Shown piece by piece: positions 16,987 through 21,394 of a stretch of 21,394 bases of DNA (positions within the stretch are counted from its first letter, which is position 1; every line of letters starts with the position of its first letter). This stretch comes from PNAI01 sp035574295 (GTDB lineage Bacteria > Pseudomonadota > Alphaproteobacteria > Rhizobiales > Xanthobacteraceae): positions 1 through 21,394 of the forward strand of contig DATLYX010000047.1 in NCBI GenBank assembly GCA_035574295.1, given 5' to 3'. A model generated the notes under the pieces. That model was not told the origin of the DNA and ran no database searches. It saw only the letters and a program-made list of their open reading frames with translations. Position numbers and translations under genes: made by a program.

Positions 16987-17850
16987 ATGATCCCCTTCGA
17001 TCTTGCCCAACCGCAGTCGCTTGCCGAGGCGATCAAGCTGCTCGACCCGGACGACCCGACCGTGCGGCCGTTTGCCGGCGGCACCGCGCTGATGTTGATG
17101 ATGAAAGCCGGCCTGTTCCGCCCCAAGCTGCTGGTGAGCCTCGGCCGGATCGAGAAGAAATATTCTGAGATCGCAGCGGACAAGAGCGGCCTGCGTATCG
17201 GCGCCATGACCACGCTGTCTGCGCTCGAACAATCGCCCGACGCGAAAAAGCTCACGCCCGTCATCAGCCGCACGCTGCGCACCCTCTCCAACGTGCGCGT
17301 GCGCAACGTGGCGACCGTGGGCGGCGCGCTTGCGCACGGCGATCCGCATATGGATCTGCCGCCGGTGCTGATCGCGCTCGGCGCCACTCTCACCGTGGCC
17401 GGCCCGCGCGGCGAGCGCACGCTTGCGGTCGAGGATCTGTTCACTGGCTATTACGAAACCGTGCTGGCCAAGAACGAGCTGATCACCGAAGTCCGTGTGC
17501 CGGCGCAGGACGGCAAACGTGCCAGCTACATGAAGGTGACCGCCGGCTCCGCCGACGACTGGCCGGCGCTCGGCGTCGCGGTGGCACTGCAAGCCGAAGG
17601 CGCCACGGTGAAATCGGCGCGCGTGGTGGCGAGCGCCGCCACCACCAAGGCAACGCGGCTCAAAAGCGCGGAAGCCGTGCTCGCCGGCCAGGTTGTGGAC
17701 CACAGACTGCTCGCCCGCGCCGGCGAAGCCGCCGCCGCGGAGGCCGACATTCTCTCCGACGTGCGCGGTTCCGCCGCCTACAAGCGCGAAATTCTTCGCA
17801 TCTATGTCGGCCGCGCCGTGCGCGCCGCGATCGAGGGAAGGATGCACTGA
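16987..17850 (+). CDS. Molybdenum hydroxylase FAD-binding medium subunit (CoxM-like)
   Basis: A 287-residue FAD subunit of the xanthine dehydrogenase/CO dehydrogenase family, carrying electrons from the Fe-S subunit to the acceptor. FAD-contact motifs are AGGTALMLMMK (30-40, usual form AGGTDLL) and ATVGGALAHGDPHMDLPP (109-126, usual form TIGGxxAxADPxxDxP). FxGYYETVLAKNELITEVRVP and the CO_deh_flav_C domain (YMKVTAGSADDWPALGVAVAL onwards) follow in order. ATG 16987 has GGATGAGG just upstream; an upstream in-frame TTG at 16960 is less likely. Its TGA overlaps the large-subunit ATG by one base. The small extra spacing from the CoxG-like gene is filled by a palindromic element. Confidence 0.93.
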   Translation: MIPFDLAQPQSLAEAIKLLDPDDPTVRPFAGGTALMLMMKAGLFRPKLLVSLGRIEKKYSEIAADKSGLRIGAMTTLSALEQSPDAKKLTPVISRTLRTLSNVRVRNVATVGGALAHGDPHMDLPPVLIALGATLTVAGPRGERTLAVEDLFTGYYETVLAKNELITEVRVPAQDGKRASYMKVTAGSADDWPALGVAVALQAEGATVKSARVVASAATTKATRLKSAEAVLAGQVVDHRLLARAGEAAAAEADILSDVRGSAAYKREILRIYVGRAVRAAIEGRMH

Positions 17851-20152
17851 TGACCACGACGGAAGCCAAGGTCGGCGCGCAAGTCGGGCACCAAGTGGGC
17901 CGCTCGCTGCCGCGACTTGAGAGCCGCGACAAGGTCACCGGCCGCGCCGAATACGTCCACACCATGCGCCTGCCCGGCATGCTGCACGCCAAGCTGTTCC
18001 GCAGCACCGTCGCGCACGGTCGCATCAAATCGATCGACACCAGCGCCGCGAAAAATTTTCCCGGCGTCGCCCACGTGGTTACCATCGCGGACATCCGCAA
18101 GGTGATCCCCGATCCCTATTACGGCCCGGCGTTCCACGATCAGCCGATTCTGGCCGACGGCAAGGTGCGCTTCGTTGGCGAACCGGTGGCCGCGGTGCTT
18201 GCCGCCGACCCGCACGTGGCCGAGGAGGCGGTGCAACTGATCACCGCCGAATACGAGGAGCTGCCCGCGGTGTTCGACGAGGTGGAGGCGCTCACCGCCA
18301 ACACCTACATCCACGACGAATTGAAACCGGCCGGCACCTTCGCCGACTTGAAACATCTCAAGGGCGTCAGGAACACCAACGTTGCTCTCGATTACCGGCT
18401 GCGCCGCGGCGACGTGGACAAGGCGTTCGCCTCCGCTGCCCACGTGTTCGAGCACGAGTTCAAGACGCAGAAGGTGCTGCATCTGTCGTTCGAGCCGCAC
18501 GCCACCATCGCCGACTACAAGGACTCCGGCGTCACCCTATACACCGCCTCGCAGGGGCCATCGTTCGTGCGTACCGAGATCGCGCGCCTGCTCGGCTGGC
18601 CGGAGAACAAGGTGCGGGTGAAGGTGCCCTATCTCGGCTCCGGTTACGGCTCGAAGCTCTACATCAAGCTCGAGGCGCTCGCGCTCGCGCTGTCGATGAT
18701 TTCCCGGCGGCCGGTGAAGATCGCGCTGACCTTTGAGGAATTATTCTACCAGATCACACGCCACCCGACCACGTTTCGCATCAAGAGCGGCATCGACAAG
18801 AACGGCCGCATTATCGCGCGCAAGTGCGAAGTGCTTTGGAACGGCGGCGCCTACGCCGATATCGGCCCGCGCGTGACGCAGAAATCGGGGCTTACCGCAT
18901 CCGGACCCTACGACATCGAGAACGTCTCGATCGACTCCTACGCGCTCTACACCAACGTCACGCCGTCCGGAGCGCTGCGCGGGTTCGGCGTCCCGCAGCT
19001 CGTGTGGGCCTACGAGAGCCACACCGACATGATCGCGCGCGCGTTGAACATCGATCCCATCGAGTTCCGCCGCAAGAACCTCCTGCGCGAAGGCCGGCCG
19101 CACGCCACCGGCACCGTCATGAAGGACGCTCCATCGACAAGGTACTGGACAAGCTCGCCGAGCGGATCCATGCGCAGCCGCTCGACCGCGGCGCCGGCGT
19201 CATCCGCCGCGGCCGCGGCATCGGTATCGGCATCAAGGCGGTGATCACGCCCACCACTTCGGTCGCCATCGTCAATGTTTCCGCCGACGGCTCGGTCGCG
19301 CTCTATTGCGGCACCATCGACATGGGCCAGGGCTCCGACACCACCATGGCGCAGATGGTCGGCGAAGTGCTCAACGTACCGGCGGAATCGGTGCGTGTGG
19401 TGCAGCGCGACACCGATGTGACGCCTTACGACATGGGCACGCTCGGTTCGCGCTCGCTGTTCCACATGGGGCATGCGGTACGGCGCGCCGCCGAGGACGC
19501 GCGCGAGAAGCTCAAGGCGCTCGCCCGCGAGGTCGGCGAACCGGAAGGCTCAAACATTCCGATTCCGGCGCTATTCGTGAAGAAATACGGCATGCAGGCC
19601 GGCAACGTGATCGGCACCGGCATCTACAAGCCCGACTACATTCCGCCCGCGCCCGACACCGGCCTGTCCGCCAACATCACCGCCTTCTGGATGATTTCCG
19701 GCACCGGGGCGGAGGTCGAGGTCGACACCGAGACCGGCCATGTCAGGCTTCTGAAGCTCGTCAGCGTGCTCGACATCGGCACGCCGATCAATCCGAAGAT
19801 CGTCGAGACGCAGATTTCCGGCGCCGCCATCATGCAGCTTGGTTTCACCATGTTTGAGAAGATGCACATCGACGGCGGCCAGGTCACCAACGCCTCGCTC
19901 GCCGACTACAAGATCCCCGGCTTTCACGACGTGCCACTCACGATGGAAAACCTTTGCGTCGATACCTACCAGTCGAATGGTCCGTTTGGCGCCAAGGGCG
20001 TCGGCGAGGTCGCAACCTTCGGCGTCTCGCCCGCCATCGCCAACGCCATCGACGACGCCTGCGGCGTGCGCCTTACCGAGCTGCCGCTGAACCCCGAGGC
20101 CGTGCTACGCGCCATTCGCGCCAAGCAGGGCAAACCGCTTGGGAACGAGTGA
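17850..20152 (+). pseudogene. Molybdenum hydroxylase large (molybdopterin) subunit, interrupted by a single-base frameshift near 19130
   Basis: Catalytic subunit of a xanthine dehydrogenase-family hydroxylase that binds the molybdenum-cytosine or -pterin cofactor. Frame one (17850-19130) gives residues 1-427: hammerhead domain (FVGEPVAAVLAAD), molybdopterin segment LGSGYGSKLYIK and active-site loop TPSGALRGFGVPQ (371-383). Homology then continues without loss in the next frame from 19130 (SIDKVLDKLAERI) to the stop at 20152. That part includes GTIDMGQGSDTTMAQ, DTDVTPYDMGTLGSRS and GAKGVGE with the catalytic Glu (about residue 720). Adding one base at GCT-CC restores 767 residues, the family's usual size. 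Frame one alone would run to a spurious stop at 19244. CO dehydrogenases have AYRCSFR (form I) or AYRGAGR (form II) in the loop, so this is not a CO dehydrogenase. Start ATG overlaps the medium-subunit stop. A sequencing error is possible; otherwise the enzyme is inactive. Confidence 0.9.
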
Positions 20153-20154
20153 CG

Positions 20155-20643
20155 ATGACCGCCGCACGCACCATCCATTTCAAGCTCAACGGCGCGCCCG
20201 TTTCCGCCGACGTCAAGCCGCATCACAATCTGATCGAAATGCTGCAAGCGCAGTTCGGGCTCACCGGCGCGCGCGAATCCTGCGGCCAGGGCTTGTGCGG
20301 CTGCTGCACGGTGCTGGTGAACGGCCGCGCCGTCTCCGGCTGCCTGCAGCTTGCGGTGCTGGTGGACGGTGCCGAGGTGGTGACGATCGAATCGCTCGAC
20401 GCGGGCGACAAGCTCGATCCCGTGCAGCAGGCTTTTATCGAGGCCGGCGCCTTCCAGTGCGGCTACTGCACACCCGGCTTCGTGCTGATGACCAAGCAGT
20501 TGCTGGACGCCCATCCCGACCCGGACGACGAGCAGATCAAGCACTACCTCTCCGGCAACCTGTGCCGCTGCGGCACCTACCCGGAGGTCATCGCCGCCGT
20601 AAAACTCGCCTCCCGCCGCCGCAAAGGCGCACCCGCTGGCTAA
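20155..20643 (+). CDS. Molybdenum hydroxylase [2Fe-2S] small subunit (CoxS-like)
   Basis: A 162-residue iron-sulphur subunit that passes electrons from the molybdenum centre to FAD. The N-terminal plant-ferredoxin-like domain has cluster ligands C43, C48, C51 and C63 (ESCGQGLCGCCTVLVNG then SGC). The C-terminal helical domain has C102, C105, C137 and C139 (QCGYCTPG and CRCGTYPE). All eight ligands are present, so this subunit looks functional although its catalytic partner is frameshifted. ATG 20155 follows the large-subunit stop by two bases, with GGGA about 10 bases upstream. The frame is open much further back inside the large-subunit gene, but the homologous part begins here (ARTIHFKLNG). 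Order medium-large-small matches cox-type clusters. Confidence 0.95.
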   Translation: MTAARTIHFKLNGAPVSADVKPHHNLIEMLQAQFGLTGARESCGQGLCGCCTVLVNGRAVSGCLQLAVLVDGAEVVTIESLDAGDKLDPVQQAFIEAGAFQCGYCTPGFVLMTKQLLDAHPDPDDEQIKHYLSGNLCRCGTYPEVIAAVKLASRRRKGAPAG

Positions 20644-20673
20644 TCGCACGGTTGCGCTCAACCTTCGATCCGT

Positions 20674-20762
20674 CTCATCCTGAGGTGGGCGCGAAGCGCC
20701 CGTCTGGAAGGATGAGGCGGCCTCATGCTTAGAGACGCCCTCGATGCGCGCTTCAGCATGAG
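20674..20762. repeat. Palindromic intergenic repeat (CTCATCC...GGATGAG type)
   Basis: CTCATCC (20674-20680) and GGATGAG (20710-20716) flank an inner GGGCGC/GCGCCC hairpin with a GAA loop (20687-20701). A second inverted pair, CTCATGCT (20722-20729) and AGCATGAG (20755-20762), follows. The motif CTCATCCTGAGG...GAAGGATGAGG resembles a repeat widespread in Bradyrhizobium and its relatives. An ATG at 20758 that is in frame with the next gene falls inside this repeat. Confidence 0.75.
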
Positions 20763-20775
20763 ACCGGACCACCAG

Positions 20776-21394
20776 ATGATGAGCGAACCTATCCACACCG
20801 ACACCGATGTGCTCGTGATCGGCTCCGGCGCCGCCGGCATGTATGCGGCAATCGAAGCCGCACGCGCGGGCTGCCGCGTGCTGCTCGCCGACCGCAGTCT
20901 GATCGGCCGCGGCGGCGCCACCGTCATGGCGCAGATGACAGTGGCGGTCGCCCTCGGCTCAGAGACCCCCGACCATTGGACCAACCACTACAACGACACC
21001 CTCGCCGCCGGCCGCGGTCTGTGCGATGAGCCGCTCGCGCGCCTGTTGTGCGAGGAGGGTCCCGACTGCATCCGCGAGATGGACCAATGGGGCGTGGGTT
21101 GGGCGCGGAAAGATGGCCGCATCGCCCAGGCCATGGCGCCCGGCCACGACCGCCCGCGCTGTGTCTATGTGGACTTCCTCAACACCGGCCCTGCGGTGTC
21201 GAAGACGCTGCGCGCCGCCCTCTATCGCCACAAGGAGGTGCGCCGCGCCGGCGATCTGTGTGTCATCAACCTTCTGAAAGCCGCAGGCGAAGTGATCGGC
21301 GCGGTGGCCTGGCATCTTTCGAGCGGCGCGCCCGTCGTGATCGCCGCCAAGGCCACGGTGATCGCCACCGGCGGGCTCACCCCCCTCTACCCCC
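20776..21394 (+). CDS. FAD-dependent oxidoreductase, fumarate reductase/succinate dehydrogenase flavoprotein-like (cut by window edge)
   Basis: N-terminal 206 residues of a flavoprotein of the FrdA/SdhA/AprA/aspartate-oxidase superfamily. The Rossmann FAD motif is DVLVIGSGAAGMYAAIEAARAG (11-32), followed by an acidic-basic ADR at the end of the second strand. Next comes SLIGRGGATVMAQMTVAVAL (41-60), which corresponds to the glycine-rich FAD-contact loop of this superfamily. HDRPRCVYVDFLNTGPAVSKTLRAAL (124-149) and the second dinucleotide-contact strand KATVIATGG (192-200) follow. Start options are ATG 20776, 20779 and 20758. The last lies in a palindromic repeat, so 20776 or 20779 is preferred. 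Its position after the hydroxylase suggests the same pathway, with a double-bond reduction or dehydrogenation step. AprA-like members are often followed by a ferredoxin gene, which would lie outside the window. Confidence 0.87.
   Translation, partial: MMSEPIHTDTDVLVIGSGAAGMYAAIEAARAGCRVLLADRSLIGRGGATVMAQMTVAVALGSETPDHWTNHYNDTLAAGRGLCDEPLARLLCEEGPDCIREMDQWGVGWARKDGRIAQAMAPGHDRPRCVYVDFLNTGPAVSKTLRAALYRHKEVRRAGDLCVINLLKAAGEVIGAVAWHLSSGAPVVIAAKATVIATGGLTPLYP

Noticed and set aside
19120..19140. Programmed -1 ribosomal frameshift in the large subunit
   Set aside because: No X-XXY-YYZ slippery heptamer is present at GGACGCTCCATCG, and no family member is known to need one. A base loss or sequencing error is simpler.

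Overview
This is a high-GC window (roughly two thirds G+C by eye) with protein families and dispersed intergenic palindromes typical of an alphaproteobacterium of the Hyphomicrobiales, most likely a Bradyrhizobium, Rhodopseudomonas or Xanthobacteraceae relative. That placement rests on recognised families and repeat style, not on a marker gene. No rRNA, tRNA, CRISPR array, IS transposase or prophage gene was seen. Both ends cut through genes.

Left part (1-4169). A leftward run, possibly co-transcribed, encodes an HtrA-like PDZ protein that has lost its catalytic His and Asp, a Rieske ring-hydroxylating oxygenase alpha subunit, and the N-terminal half of glycerol-3-phosphate dehydrogenase (glpD). 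A rightward class I glutamine amidotransferase diverges from the HtrA-like gene.

Middle part (4220-8740). A perfect 12-bp hairpin separates the amidotransferase from a leftward group: malonyl-CoA decarboxylase, a RutE-type malonic semialdehyde reductase 23 bp behind it, and an orphan TctC/Bug-type solute-binding protein. A CaiB/BaiF CoA-transferase diverges from the decarboxylase. Together these look like a malonate or C3-acid module, with the CoA-transferase as candidate malonyl-CoA former.

Right part (8949-21394). A long rightward run starts with a complete peptide/nickel-family ABC importer: fused DppD-DppF ATPase, solute-binding protein, and two permeases. It continues with a fumarase-superfamily lyase closest to 3-carboxymuconate cycloisomerase, a CoxG-like protein, and the medium, large and small subunits of a molybdenum hydroxylase. 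It ends in a truncated FrdA/SdhA-like flavoprotein. The large subunit carries a single-base frameshift near 19130. Its active-site loop rules out CO dehydrogenase and points to hydroxylation of an organic, perhaps N-heterocyclic or aromatic, substrate. I read the run as an uptake-plus-catabolism cluster of unknown substrate.

Each gap of about 100 bp or more downstream of the transporter holds a palindromic element (14600-14698, 16103-16290, 16807-16947, 20674-20762). One of these supplies the last codons and stop of the CoxG-like gene. A 14-bp perfect hairpin also covers the Shine-Dalgarno of the first permease gene.
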